The notes beneath the pieces were generated by a model. The model was given only the letters and a program-made list of their open reading frames with translations. It ran no database searches and was not told the DNA's origin. Source: Prostheceraeus crozeri (Eukaryota > Platyhelminthes > Polycladida > Euryleptidae). Taken from it: 64,000 nt of DNA. Position numbers and translations under genes: made by a program. Positions within the stretch are counted from its first letter, which is position 1, and every line of letters starts with the position of its first letter. Where the stretch lies: positions 558,001 through 622,000 of the forward strand of contig CAJQUW010007539.1 in the NCBI GenBank assembly GCA_907163375.1, written 5' to 3'. This document shows, in pieces, positions 35,956 through 48,062 of the stretch.

Positions 35956-36672
35956 GAAACAGGTTAAGAATCACTTTTACGAACTTTCATTCTTTTAGTA
36001 AAATGATGTCTTTGCTTTTATTATCATTGTAAAGTGGTCTTGCAGTCCTGTGACAAAATGCCACTAAAATATATTTCTCTTGAAATCTTACCAATTGTAG
36101 CCCAAAATGCTAGGTGTTGGCTAGCATCATGCATAGAAGAACATAGTGGTACTCACAGGTAATGAAGTTGACTCAATAGGTGTCTGCTATAACCTATTGG
36201 CCGTATCGCTAGCAGTCTGCGGTTCAACGAAATAGAACTTTATTTACGACATTCGAAATGCATGTGGTTATTGTAAAATAACGCACAAAGTACATCAACA
36301 TAATAAGTGAGAACAGTCAAGATTAATATAAAAACACACAGCAACACACACATGAAGAGATCAGCTACTAGGGAGATATTCATTATAATGCAAATGATGC
36401 ATTACTTCACCGGAACAGCATCAGATCGAGGACACATTTCGAGAATGTCGTGTGACATTTATGGAGTCATTTCTCCTAAAATGTCATTCATGCCTTCACA
36501 TCATAGCATTCTTTCAAGGTTGCCGGCATAAATTGGAAAGTTCCCATTTTATGCCCTCCGTTTTCGTATATCTATCTTAAACATAATCATCTCAATGATA
36601 TTACTCATTCCTAAACATCTATGGACTACGTCACAAGTGTTTTTTAGTCTATGATAGTTCAGGCATTAATAA

Positions 36673-36777
36673 AAATTATAGCTATTTGTGGTCGGTATAA
36701 GTTGAAAAGATATCCTCGTGTGCTGCGCGCCGTTGGATATCTTCCAATTTATGCCCTTGACAGATAGCTATAATTTC
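36673..36777. repeat. Imperfect hairpin, about 43-bp arms
   Basis: AAATTATAGCTAT...AAGATATCC pairs with GGATATCTT...ATAGCTATAATTT around an 18-base GC-rich loop (TCGTGTGCTGCGCGCCGT). A smaller hairpin GGCATAAATTGG/CCCATTTTATGCC lies just before it, near 36525-36560. MITE-like. Confidence 0.65.
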
Positions 36778-37204
36778 TATATTGTCTTTACTTTTAGTTA
36801 TAGAAATACATTGTTCAGACTATCTATGGTACTATTTGCTAATAAGCGGTCAACAATGATGAAAAAAGCGGTCATGAAATGGCTAAGATAATTATAATAA
36901 CAAGCTATGATTTGAAATGCCGTGTTTTTTCAAAAGGACTGTTTGATGCTGCTACCCATAGAAATTATCAATACCATAGAAAGTCTACTATTATCTACTA
37001 GCATGCTGCTACCAGCAGCTAGGAAATTACAAATCAAAATTTGATATGCCTATTTAGAGGTCAGCAATGATCCAAGTTGCGCCTGGAACAATACTACCTG
37101 TTCCATAGCCCTTCTCCCCTTTTGTACTCAGTATTATATTATTATGACATAGACGTCGGTGTGAATTTTAAATTTCATACCGGACGATATTTCCTTCCTT
37201 TTTG

Positions 37205-37350
37205 CTTGAAGATAGTTAACGGATGTTAACTGAAATTAATTGTGAGAAATAACATAAAGATAATGAAACCACCATCTTTCATTATTGACTCTTTCCAACT
37301 ACATTCAAAACATGAAAAATAGCCAAGACAATATATTCAAAACTGAGTAA
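37205..37350 (-). repeat. Half copy of the 19400 snap-back repeat
   Basis: TAGTTAACGGATGTTAACTGAA...CTCTTTCCAACTACATTC and the adjoining AGCCAAGACAATATATTC match one arm and the outer flank (about 19360-19495) in inverse orientation. Only one arm is present. Confidence 0.7.
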
Positions 37351-39060
37351 GTAGGTTTGTCCGCCGATATTTCACATGTCATTTCTCTATGAAAGTCGTT
37401 CATATATCTCCAAATCCACATTAGACGGCCTTAATTGCATGATTATGTATCATTGAGGTAGGAGCATTTCACCGTCCATCTCCACATTCCCAGTGAAAAT
37501 GACATTGAGATGATTCCTATGTCTCACAATTTGGACACGTAGATATCTCAAGCTTTACATACTTCAATGTTCTGAGCTGCATGGGCTATGCAGAAAATTA
37601 TCATAGATTTAAGACTCTTGCATATCAAAATGTTGGATTTTTGATGTCATAGATTTTTAGTTCAGTAACAATGTAAATGACCGTAGCGCCAGACGATTTA
37701 GGCTGTCATTTGAAAGGTAATATATCTTCATTACGACGCACTATGGATTAGCATCGGGATTAGAAACGTGATAATGTTTCAACAATCAAATGAGGACCTT
37801 TCAAAAAATAAGATGAAACTTCTCAGAAATTGTATTTCTTCTCTTGATATTTCAGTATAATGTTGACTTTGTGGAAAGGTTCTTCAGGCTCGAAGACAAA
37901 GGTCGACAAGTGTTGGGATAACAATGACAGCTGTACGGCTTTAAATCACTAGCATTTGACCAAATGGAGTCTTAATACCAACAATCTAATGCCACTGGGA
38001 CGACTCGCCGATAAAACTAAAGTTAATTAACGTCAGTCAAAGCTTGTTCAGTAACAATGAACTCATTTTATAACTTCCATGCCGGTAGACAGATGTTATT
38101 ACGAATATTTGTTAGGGATATTATTATACATCATGTTGACCATCTCCAAATGTCTTCCTACTCTTTTCATCAAATGTTGAAGATGAATAATTTATCTTCG
38201 AATAAAAGCCGGACTGTCACATTAAAGACTAGTACACTAGCTTGAAAACTAAATTCGGTAGACAGCCAGCCACAGAAATTAAAGTCATGACTCATCACAA
38301 TTTCAGGACTGATAGAAAGTCGATCATTGTAGTGTAGAACTTTGTGATGCACGGATTATATCAAAAAAAAAAGAAACAGATTTCATCATAGCTTTAAAAA
38401 TCCAAGACACTGTTTGTTCTCTCAAGTGAACTACAACAAGATAAAATGCTAAAACGTTGACAGAAGATAATAACAGAGTTAAAACTACGCAAGACACAAG
38501 AATGATGACGTCAGCTGCTAGTACATTCTTACATGTCAGAAATCATAGAAAAGCTACGTACACTCACTACTGAAATAAAGCAAATGGTAGCATTATACAA
38601 CATTACCAATAAATAATGATTCGGAAACAAATTTCAAGTTAATTTTAAGACAGGTGGAGCGTGGCCATGAACCAACAAACAGTGTTTTGGATTCTTAAAT
38701 TTATGATGAACACAGCGCCTACAAAGAATTTATTTCCCAAACACATTTTAGACATCTGCGTGTTGATGCACCTCTATCATGTCTGCAATCCATTCCTAAA
38801 ATGGTGTGATGAACTCATTCATGAATAATTGTAATTGAAGTTTCAAATGATTTCACAACTTCACTTGACGCCGTAGCGTGCGGTCGGATATTCCCGATGC
38901 TCCCGTTAGGCGCAGACTTTCAACGTGGCATTTTTCTTCGAGTGGTAAATTTACAAATTTTGGAATACAATCTAAGCCCTAAGTACACAACAATTACTCC
39001 GTCGTTCACCCTTCTACCGCATGGGCCTTCACAACAACATTCTTCAGTGCATTTTCGTCG

Positions 39061-42000
39061 ATGTTGCGAATAATTTTGCAAAATTTAGTGGTATTTAGCG
39101 GATTTCTCTCCGCGATTATGTCATCTTCTACACCAATGCTTCCCGAGCGTCTCCACTACTCGCGCACAGATCTCTTGCGCCTTCGTCAAGACTTTCCCTT
39201 ACCGCGGACCAAGCGGCGGTTTCTATGGTTTCATCGCCTGCTACGTGCTTGCGACTCCTCGCATTCTCCTATGCCGCCTGTTGTGTCATCACCCTGTGAT
39301 CCTTCCCGTCCTGGTCAAGCAACAATCTCATCAAACCCTCTCCTCACCTCCCATCCTCCTGTTTCGCCTCTTGCATCATCAATCCGTGACTCATCTGCTC
39401 CTAAACAAGGACTGCGTTCAGTTGCGTCCAAGCAGCAGTGCATCAAGTTACGTAAGCCAAAACGCAATCTTCTGTCGGCTACATCTGTTTTACTTTTTAA
39501 TGCACGATCTTTGCAATCCAAAATTGATGACTTGAAAGTCAGGGCCTCGGCCTTAGACAGTGATGTTGTATGTATCACAGAGACGTGGATCGATAATACG
39601 ATTCCTGATGACATTCTCTCTCTTCCTGGTTATAGTGTGATTAGGCAAGATCGCAATTTGAATGGTGGTGGCATTTTATTGTATTATAAATCTTCCTTTT
39701 CATTGACTGTTATTAATAACACGAGTTTTAGTGAAGTGTCCTCGAATATCTTATACTGCCACATAAGTGAATTTGATTTGTCTGTTTATCTGATCTATCA
39801 TCCTTACTGGAACAACACCGCTGCTCATAAATTTGTGCTCGATCATTTGCAGAGTACTTTTGACAATTCAACTGCAAGTCATTTTGTGGTAACCGGTGAT
39901 GTCAACGGTTTGCGTCACAACCTTGTCAATTTTTGCATCTACAACAACCTGGACCAATTAGTCCAGCATCCAACCCGTGGCGATAATGTCCTCGATGTTT
40001 TTATCACCAACAAAGCGTCGCTTTTTAAACCTGCATTTTGTGTTGCCCCATTAGGTCGTTCTGACCACAAAGGTGTTGTTGTTAAGAGTGCTGGTCCTGC
40101 TCAGAAGCCCACCATTAAGAAGGTAATAACTCGCTCTTTCTCTCCATCCTCCTTTGCTGTGTGTCATCAATTTTTGGAGTCTGTTGATTGGTATGAATGC
40201 TGCTTGAAATTTTCTGACATTGATATTGTCGTTGAAAGATTCCAGTCCATTGTTTCTTTCTCCCTTGATCATTTTTTCTCGCTTAAAACAGTTAGGATGC
40301 GGTCCTCTGACCCACCTTGGTTATCCCCTTCATTAAAGGCCCTTTCGGATGCTCGAGACAAAGCTCTGACCCGTGGTAACTACCCTAAGTATCTTCAGCT
40401 TCGTGAGAAATTCATTTGTGCAATATCCAAAGCGAAGGTTAGGCATTTTTCGAGGGCTCATTTTCATTCCCAATCTGAGAAATGGAAATGCATCAATGGC
40501 CAATTGAATCGCACTTCTACTAGGACCCAGCTTCAATCAAATGAAGTTCTGGAATTGAATGAGAAATTTCATGCCTCCTTTACCCTACCCTGTCTTCCTG
40601 ATTTTCGTGACACTCGGTCTAACCCGGTGAATTTGAAGGTTGACGTTTCTCAGGTTTTCAACCTGATTAAGTTGAGCAAAGGCAATTCCTCTGGCCCAGA
40701 TGGGGTTCCAGGTTATTTCTATCGTTTTTTTGCCCACATTTTTGCCCATCCCCTTACTTCCATAATCAACATCTCGTTGCAGAACGCAGTCTTCCCTTTA
40801 TGTTGAAAACTGGCCAATATCACACCGCTTCCCAAAAAGTAAATCAGAGTATAGGCCCATATCTATTCTCCCATTTCCCAGCAAAATCCTGGAGAAAGTT
40901 GTTCGGGATAAGGTTCTCTTGCCTTCCCTTCGTCGCGATTTGGATGCTCGACAATTTGGCTTTATACCCAAGCGTTTTGGTGGCTGCACCAATGCTTTGC
41001 TATCGGTTCGTTTGAGCATTCTCCAGCATATTTTTCAGAGTCCTTCCAAGCACTGCTGCCTTTTAGCTGTGGATTTCAAGAAGGCATTTGATTCCATTAG
41101 CCACTCAACTCTCCTAGAAACTTTAGTTGCACAGGTTTGACTGCAGTCCCCAGGTTGTTTCCATTATTTCCAGCTTCCTGTTGAATCGTTTTCAACGTGT
41201 TTCTTCCAATGGGTACATTGCTCCTTGGAAAGCCATCCCGAGTGGTGTTCCGCAAGGTTCCGTTCTTGGTCCTCTCCTTTTTGCCCTACTAGTTGACGAC
41301 TTTCCCGAATTGCCTGATACCAAAGTAGTCATGTACGCTGATGACATTTCTCTCATTCAATTTAGAGATAATAATGACCCTTCCGATTTCCAGTCTGTTG
41401 TGGATGTTGTTGCTGCTTGGGCTTCTGATAAGAAACTGGTCATTAACGTTCAGAAAACGCATTTTATGGTTTTGTCCCGTTCGATCATGACGTATTGTCC
41501 CACATCGATTTCCATCAACAATTGCGATATTCCTCTTACTGATAGTGTAAATATTCTGGGTGTCGTGTTTTCCTCGGATCTCACTTGGGATCACTTTTTT
41601 CCTGCTTTGTACAGAAAATGCTGTAGGAGCCTTGCTCTTGTAAAGAAGTTGAAAAATAATTGTAACCACTCATCTCTGGTTTGGGACGCCTATTGTAGCC
41701 TCGTTTTTTGTCACATGACCTACTGCTGGCCAGTAATTTGTGATCTCCATCAAAAATATTTCGCCAAACTTGAGCAATTGGACCGTTTGGCGAGACAATG
41801 GGCCAATCGGGTCAACCAGCCTACCCTACGAACACGGTTGGACAAAACATGCTGCAACCTGATGAGTAAGATTGTGAAAAACGTGAACATTCATCCCCTT
41901 TCCCAATTTTTCGTTGTAAGAAACAATCCCCGCCTCAGACACTGTCGTTCCCTCCTACCGCTAAAGCGAAAGTCCAAATTGTATTCCAACTCATTTGTCA

Positions 42001-42078
42001 AATTTTCCACTCTGTCTTGAATTCGTCGCGTTGTTTGTCAACCTTCATGTACCGCTCTTTGTACTGATGGAAATAAAG

Positions 42079-42118
<40 letters not shown>
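39061..42118 (+). mobile_element. Nearly full-length non-LTR retrotransposon (CR1/Jockey group), with (ATT)n tail
   Basis: The first frame (39061-40806, 581 codons) has a Ser/Pro-rich start, then an apurinic-type endonuclease: LLFNARSLQSK, ITETWID, GGGILLYYK, TGDVNG (normally GDFN) and RSDHKGVV, then the first RT motifs (SSGPDGVPGYF). After one to two frame changes the RT continues with LAVDFKKAFDS (40919-41140) and, after another, GVPQGSVLGPLLFALL and MYADDISLI with a full C-terminal region to 42020. The 3' end is GATGGAAATAAAGC followed by about 12 ATT units (42082-42118). With about three frame breaks it cannot move by itself. The 5' end was not located; 38870-39060 may be its UTR. Confidence 0.9.
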
Positions 42119-42129
42119 TTGAAGATTTT

Positions 42130-42715
42130 TTCAATATCATCTCAAGCAGACATGGTCTACCTTTTACAGTCAAAAAATTAGCTCACTTCTCAAGCAAGCT
42201 GCAGCAACAAATGAAATTGTGCGATCTCCGTGAGTGATGTTGGTGATCCGCGGGATCTCCAGAGAACTGCTGTTATTCACATAACTTCTCAAGTTCACTC
42301 TGAGTGGTTCATGAAGTTGAATTTCATTTTGCAGATAATTTGGTGCTGATCCCATCAAGCATTTGTGAACAATGAGACAAATTTTAAACATTATCCAAGC
42401 CTCTACCTGCAACCAGTGAAGATGTAGGAGGAGATCCTTTACATGAAGCTCGTGGAGATTACAATTGAGGATTAATCTGGCCGCTCTATTCTGCAAAATC
42501 TGTAATTTCTGAAGTTGGTGCTGAGGTGCATTTGAAAGTAGTGAATTGCAGTAGTCAATGTTGAAGTTATGATGGAATGTATCACCGATTTCAATGTGTC
42601 AGGTTCTAAAGATCTTGCTGTTGGCTTTAGTCTTCGCAGCTTATAATTGATCTTCTTGCAAATACTAGAAACTTGTGTGTCGACTTTTATTGTGGAATTC
42701 ATCTTGGAATCCTAA
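42130..42715 (-). mobile_element. LINE C-terminal fragment
   Basis: The minus strand reads VSSICKKINYKLRRL, LEPDTLKSVIHSIITS, then in another frame MQNRAARLILNC, LLLHLHWLQVEAWIMFKI and PNYLQNEIQLHEPLR, all standard post-RT segments of CR1/L2-group LINEs. One frame change near 42490. It starts right after the (ATT)n tail of the preceding LINE. Confidence 0.78.
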
Positions 42716-43100
42716 ATTCCTTAAAGATTCAGAAGCGGTCAAACTCGTATCATTGAATAAAGGACTTAGCATGAAGGATGAGAAAAGTTCTTGAGATCGA
42801 ATGCTATCTCTTTATACCTCTGAACACGAGGCCTTTCAGCCGTCACCGATGGTCATCCAATCGCCTGAAGATGACCGTTGGTGACTACTTCATTTATCCG
42901 CAGATGAAATCGCGAAAGCGCGTGATCTGCAGCCAATTATGAACCAGCAAACACCCAAGTCTTCGATTCTCGACAAAGTCATGACAAACAAAAATCTGCA
43001 AGACTTTTGATGACTCGGCTGTTCGGGAAAATAAAGTACTTGGCTTGATTTTCCAATAGAATCTGAAATTCCTGCTCGTCCGTTTTTTATTGAAGAGCAC

Positions 43101-43311
43101 CGTGGTCTCAGTGGCACAGTGGTTAAGTGCTTGGCCTAGCCATCTTCTGGTCCATAGGTCGAACCCCGAAATAGTCATTGAAAGTCGACAAAAAGGGCAT
43201 CCGGACTAGTAGTACCACAACGCTCCAGAGAAGTCTGACTATATCAGCACCGTCCAAGCCTCCAGTATGGGGAGTAGTGACGCTAAAGCTTCATTTTATT
43301 TTTATTTTTTT
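43101..43311 (+). mobile_element. tRNA-derived SINE, abundant family
   Basis: CGTGGTCTCAGTGGCACAGTGG head, GGTCCATAGGTCGAACCCCG, CATTGAAAGTCGACAAAAAG, GTCTGACTATATCAGCACCG and GTATGGGGAGTAGTGACG, T-rich tail. GGTCGAACCCC is close to a functional B box. Confidence 0.9.
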
Positions 43312-44529
43312 ACTTCATATTCGATCATTCCATGCACAGCGCGGTAGATGTTTTCTTCTGTATGAACAGTTTTCAATAAATTCGACAAAAACATCACGCA
43401 CCGATGATGAAACAAAATAATGTACATGTGCGCGCAACATCCTGCACGAATTGCAGATTGCAAATTTCAATATAAGAAAAATCTAGTAAAACGTATTCTC
43501 TTCGGATGATCATTTCTCCCGATACTGCCGCATTTCTACAACGGGTTTTCTTGGACGCCATCATGGCCATAGCATGTGCCTAGTATTTTCATAAAACAAC
43601 TGCAGTTTTCGGTGACAACGATCATTGCTGACTGTTTCTGACACTTTTCATAGCGGAAATCGATCGAATGTTTTCTTTGTGTCGTAGCTATTCCGAACAT
43701 TCATAAACATTACAGTCCGTGTTTTCTCCGTCTCACGCGCATCACCGTCGATTACATTAGAAATGAAACTAAGAAAGTATCTCTTAAATACAAATATCAA
43801 AATGAAATCCGTGACATTTATTAGACTATTCATACTATTAGGTTTAAGATTCAACGTGTCAATGTAAGACTTTCTGTTATGATGTTTCTGCTTTGAATAC
43901 AATGAGATTCAAAATTCCAAGAGCAAGGACAAAATGGCGATGATAAAATGTCAAATCAGATTACTGGTAAATTCCATCTTCCATACTTTTCTATTTTCTC
44001 ACGTACAATGATAAAGAATTATTAATGTCCAACTTAAGTGACAATACCTCCTCGATGTATGAGTTGTATGGATCATAGATATCGGGCCACGTGATCAATG
44101 ACTTTTGAATCCGTTTCTAGGCTGTCGACAGGCAGAATTCCATTGTCTAATTGGTTTGTCATAGACACATACCGCTGAATTTCTACACAAGATTGCTGGA
44201 TTTAGATAGAAATCCATGACTTAGGTAAGAAGCATTCTTTGTCAACCTGCCCGACTGTTCTCAATCTCTCTGTTGTGTTTTTCAACTCTTTTTGTCGCTA
44301 ACTTCATGTTTAAATTCAGTTGCCATTGCTATGATGGAAAAAATGGACTTCTATGACAAAATGATCAACTAGAGTACGTCTTTATGTTTTTTCTTTAGAC
44401 ATTACAATCCAAGAACTTTTCTGCCTGGATATCAGCAATAAAGACGGATCTTCTGATCTTTGAAACTTATTGATTTGGATCTAATAATGGAATTGTTTAG
44501 GTAGAGTTTCTTCATTTACATAGAAATCG

Positions 44530-45095
44530 GTTCAATGTGCTGCATCACACTTGCAAAGAAGTCTCACAATCACAAAATTAGATTGTTTAATTGTATCACT
44601 TTGCTAGAAGTGCAAACTGATTCAAACAGATGGCACATGCAGGAACTTAATAAGTGGGCAAAAAGAAATTTTTGGTACCTTTCAGAGATAGGAAAAATAG
44701 ACGTGCGCCGCTTGCGGATTACTCTGAATTCCTTCAAAATGCTCTGATCGCCACGACTCCTTCAGATTCGAAGAATTCAGATCATTGCGCAAAAGTGTTC
44801 TCGATGATGTTGGGCCCTCCGATTATTTCAAAAAAAGTTAGCAGGCGCATGAAAAAACGTTCACAAACTTCTCTGTAGAACTTGACATCGTCTCTGTCTC
44901 TTTGCTGTGTGATACGATTGATAACAGTCACTGAAACTTTGCACAATTTGGCGTGTTTAATGTTGAACTGGCTGCTCATTGTTCGATTGCTATGGTATTT
45001 AGTCAGCAGATTGTGCCATTTCATTCACGTTACATGTTCCAATGTTTCCCTTCTGGTGAAACGGAAGAAGAGACGACCTGTCTAATTCTGTGCTC
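44530..45095. repeat. Dispersed repeat, copy 2 (pair of 28620-29125)
   Basis: Same order of landmarks as in 28620-29125: TTTGCTAGAAGTG, GTGGGCAAAAAG, CAGAGATAGGAAAAA, CGCTTGCGGATTA, CCTTCAGATTCGAAGA, GTCTAATTCTG. No coding frame is kept between the two copies. Confidence 0.6.
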
Positions 45096-46114
45096 ACAAC
45101 TGTGGACGCAAGTGAATTAGAGCACGCTGGACTGTGACTTCTTATACCGCTACTGTGCGACAAATGGACGCTACTGTGCGACAATAATGTTTAATGTTAT
45201 TAATCCTTTCAGTTATACGGTTAAATCCAGATACAAAATTTAATCTGCCTTGGCAATAGACATCTAAATCAAATGAAAGGAATGCTGCACTCCCAATTGT
45301 AAAAACGTAGGCTATTTTTCTACGAATTTCCTCTAAACTGTATTTATTCTCCTTCCTTTACTATTCTTCGTCCTATGTGGATGAGAACTTGTCATTGTCT
45401 TTGGATTTTAACACTGGAGAACCAAACACAGCATCCATTTTGCATGAAGAATTATCTTTGCTTGCTTCTCAACTGTGCTTCAAATGGTGCACATCTATAA
45501 TTCTGTAAAAACAATGAAACTGGTGTAGTTGATGAATACAAAATGAAACAATGAAACTGGTGTTGTGTTAGTAGTTTCACTCACACGATGTGGTGCTTTT
45601 AATAAAATGAAGAGCAGGTTTCCACTCATTTCATTAATGTCTAAGGATGCTACAGCGTGCTTGTTTCCCATTCATCAGAGAAAAGTTCTCATAATGCTAT
45701 TAATCATGAAGATTACATTTCAGCCAACATAGTGGGAGATGAAAATGTTAAGAAAAATTTTCGAATCAGAACACCGAGTGATGGGGAACACGTGTATGCA
45801 AAGCGTTGAACTTAAGCTACCCGTCATGCGTTTCCTTGTTGAATGTTTGTCGTTTTAAAGACTGTTGCAGATAATTTCTTCTATTCTCGGCATTGAGCAG
45901 AATAGGACCGACGTTCCCCGCGTACGTGTGGTGGCTACAACAATGGCTATTGAGGCCCACAATTGTTTCTTTCGGAATGAAGACATGACTACACTATCTA
46001 ACACTCTAACTTCAAAGTGGAGTCACAGTTCGTCTGATCAACAGCATTTGCTCTGACTTTCCCACTGTATTTCACAAAGCAAGAAAATGCTATTTTTAGA
46101 GTTACATCATCGAT

Positions 46115-46235
46115 GAAATTTGCCAACAAGTTTGCTCGTGTGACAGGGTATATTTTCATCAAACTTATTTGAGCAAACTTATCGGCGAACTTATCGGACG
46201 ATAAGTTTGCCCGTGTGACACCCCGTTAAGAGGCG
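46115..46235. repeat. Direct repeat of a possible Harbinger-type terminus
   Basis: AAGTTTGCTCGTGTGACA near 46130 and AAGTTTGCCCGTGTGACA near 46205, with inverted GATAAGTT/AACTTATC motifs between them. It looks like two termini of a short element, or one terminus duplicated. No clean target duplication found. Confidence 0.4.
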
Positions 46236-46260
46236 TCGTTGCACTCCTCTGCTGTGACTG
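46222..46260 (-). pseudogene. MADF-like coding sequence, downstream half
   Basis: The minus strand reads VTAEECNDAS just beyond the Tc1 target TA. With the other half at 47935-48062 it completes the pattern W.eIAe.L..tveeC of MADF domains. A stop and then another repeat (GGGGTGTCACACGGGCAAAC) follow. See the other half for what it may be. Confidence 0.5.
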
Positions 46261-46271
46261 TAATATTTATA

Positions 46272-47932
46272 CAGTCCTCTGGTTGTCCGTTTCATAAAAA
46301 GTGGATCATCCTAAAATTTGACTAAATAAAACATAAGTATGATTCAGAAAGCATTTTTCATGTTATTTCATGTCCCTAATATATTTAAATGTCCTTATAT
46401 AATCTGACAAGCTATGGTACAGTAACGGTTCTTTAGAAGTCAATTTTGTCAATGACATTACCAATTCGTCCAGGCATTGATTCGATGATATCGTTGATTT
46501 TTGACTGATCTAACTTTCTCCACTCTCTTTTTAACAGTGACGTAAGTTGTGATACGCCATCTGTAGGTAGCAGTGAACGACAAACGTTACGTTTTAGAAT
46601 ACTCCATACATTTTCTATGGGATTCAGATCAGGAGAACGAGCTGGCCAAGATAATGTCCTAAGCCCTAATTGAGACTTGCATAAGTTGACTCTACTACTC
46701 CTGTGACACGTAGCATTATCATCCATAAATAACCAAGTCGATGGATCACCAAGTTGATCTGTCATTTGGCCAATGTTCATTCGTAAAACATTCACATAGC
46801 GTTCAGAATTCATGGTTCCTTGCTGTATGTGAAGTTCAGAGCGGCCATTGGTCCAAATGCCAGCCCATATCAGTAGAGTCGCACCACCTTGTACCCGGGG
46901 ACGATGTAAATGTCTCGGAATTTCATGATCAGATTTTATCCATAATCTCAATCGACCATCACTATCCTTCAGACGGACTGATGCCTCATCAGACCAGACA
47001 ACCCGATCCCATTGATTTCGCCAGTGACAATGACTCATTGCCCATCTGAAACGTCTTTTTGTATGCTGATCTGATAATTCGATCTGAGAGGGCCCTCTTG
47101 AATTCGATCTGAGCTCTTGAAATTCGACTCAATAAGTCTTCTACGAATAGTGAACTTAGAAATAGACGAGTCTAGTGCAGCCATCTCAGTTAACGAGAGA
47201 CTTGGATCAACTTTAACAAATCTCAAAATTAGGCGGTCTCTATGTTTGGATGTTTTGCGTGGACGGCCAGAGCCCTCTTTACGACAGAGTCGAAAATCAT
47301 CATTATGTCATCGATGCACATTTGTGTAAGTGGCATTTAGTCGCTTGCTTGTAGCTCGCAAAGAAAACCCTTGTTCTAGCAAAGCTGACACTTTGCCTTT
47401 TGTGAATGCGATCTCGTTATTGTTCATTTGTGCTTTGTATTGTTTTCAACCGGTAAGAGATAGATTTCTAGCTGAAAGCAATCAGGAGTGCTGCCAACAC
47501 CACCGCAACGAAGTCAGGAAGCTATGGAACATGAAGTCCAGTTAATCACATGAAGCAGTTACATTATTGTTGATGAATAATGGTGCTATACTGGCTCTGA
47601 TTGACCGATTTTCTTTATTTTTGTTTTGCTTGATAGCTTTTGGCCTGTATAGAACAACATATTACATAACAAAGGAAACAAATGTAATTTTATAAGAGTG
47701 AGGTATGATTTTGTGTAACATTGCTAAATGAAGATCAAATTATCTACTACTTTTTTATCTATAACAGGAAAACAACTCAATATTCATGCTTGAAATTTCC
47801 AACAATGATATTAGTAAGCACAACTGACATATCTTCCAAATTTCAGAGAAATTCGTTCAAGTTTGGCGGAGTTAGACAAAGTTGAAGTTAAGGCGATGTT
47901 TAAGGGTGATCCATTTTTTATGAAACAATCTG
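46272..47932 (-). mobile_element. Tc1-type DNA transposon with decayed DD34E transposase
   Basis: The transposase on the minus strand has HTH segments near 47430-47300 (KVSALLEQGFSLRATSKRL, then after a stop EGSGRPRKTSKHRDRL), RFVKVDPSLSLTEMA, then, in a second frame, RVVWSDEASVRL (first D), LFMDDNATCH (second D) and SPDLNPIENVW (E, 34 residues after the second D). The 46433-47038 frame is whole for the catalytic part; one stop and one frame change lie upstream. Inner inverted ends GTTTCATAAAAAGTGGATCA (left) and GTTTCATAAAAAATGGATCA (right, read inwards). The outermost left bases are altered or carry about 10 extra bases. Target TA at 46261-46262 and 47933-47934. It sits in a MADF-like coding sequence. 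Confidence 0.9.
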
Positions 47933-47934
47933 TA

Positions 47935-48062
47935 GTTGCGAGAGTTTCGGCAATTTCCTGCCACGAGTTTTGTGCAGCGTGTTTGTCTGCCTGTGTATTG
48001 AGCGATATACGCCACAAATTTGGATGTTTTCTCTCTCCTTTAATTGGAATTTCCTCAAACAG
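47935..48062 (-). pseudogene. MADF-like DNA-binding domain, upstream half
   Basis: The minus strand reads KERKHPNLWRISLNTQ and NSWQEIAETLATT, the first two helices of a MADF (Myb/SANT-like) domain: Lv+khP.LW, then W.eIA. A stop lies upstream near 48065. The domain is interrupted exactly at the Tc1 target TA. MADF or Myb-like proteins are the usual second protein of PIF/Harbinger transposons. MSSFRKKQLWASIAI on the minus strand near 46000 and the GTGTCACACG(G/A)GCAAACTT repeats at 46130-46230 fit such an element. A host MADF pseudogene is the alternative. Confidence 0.5.
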
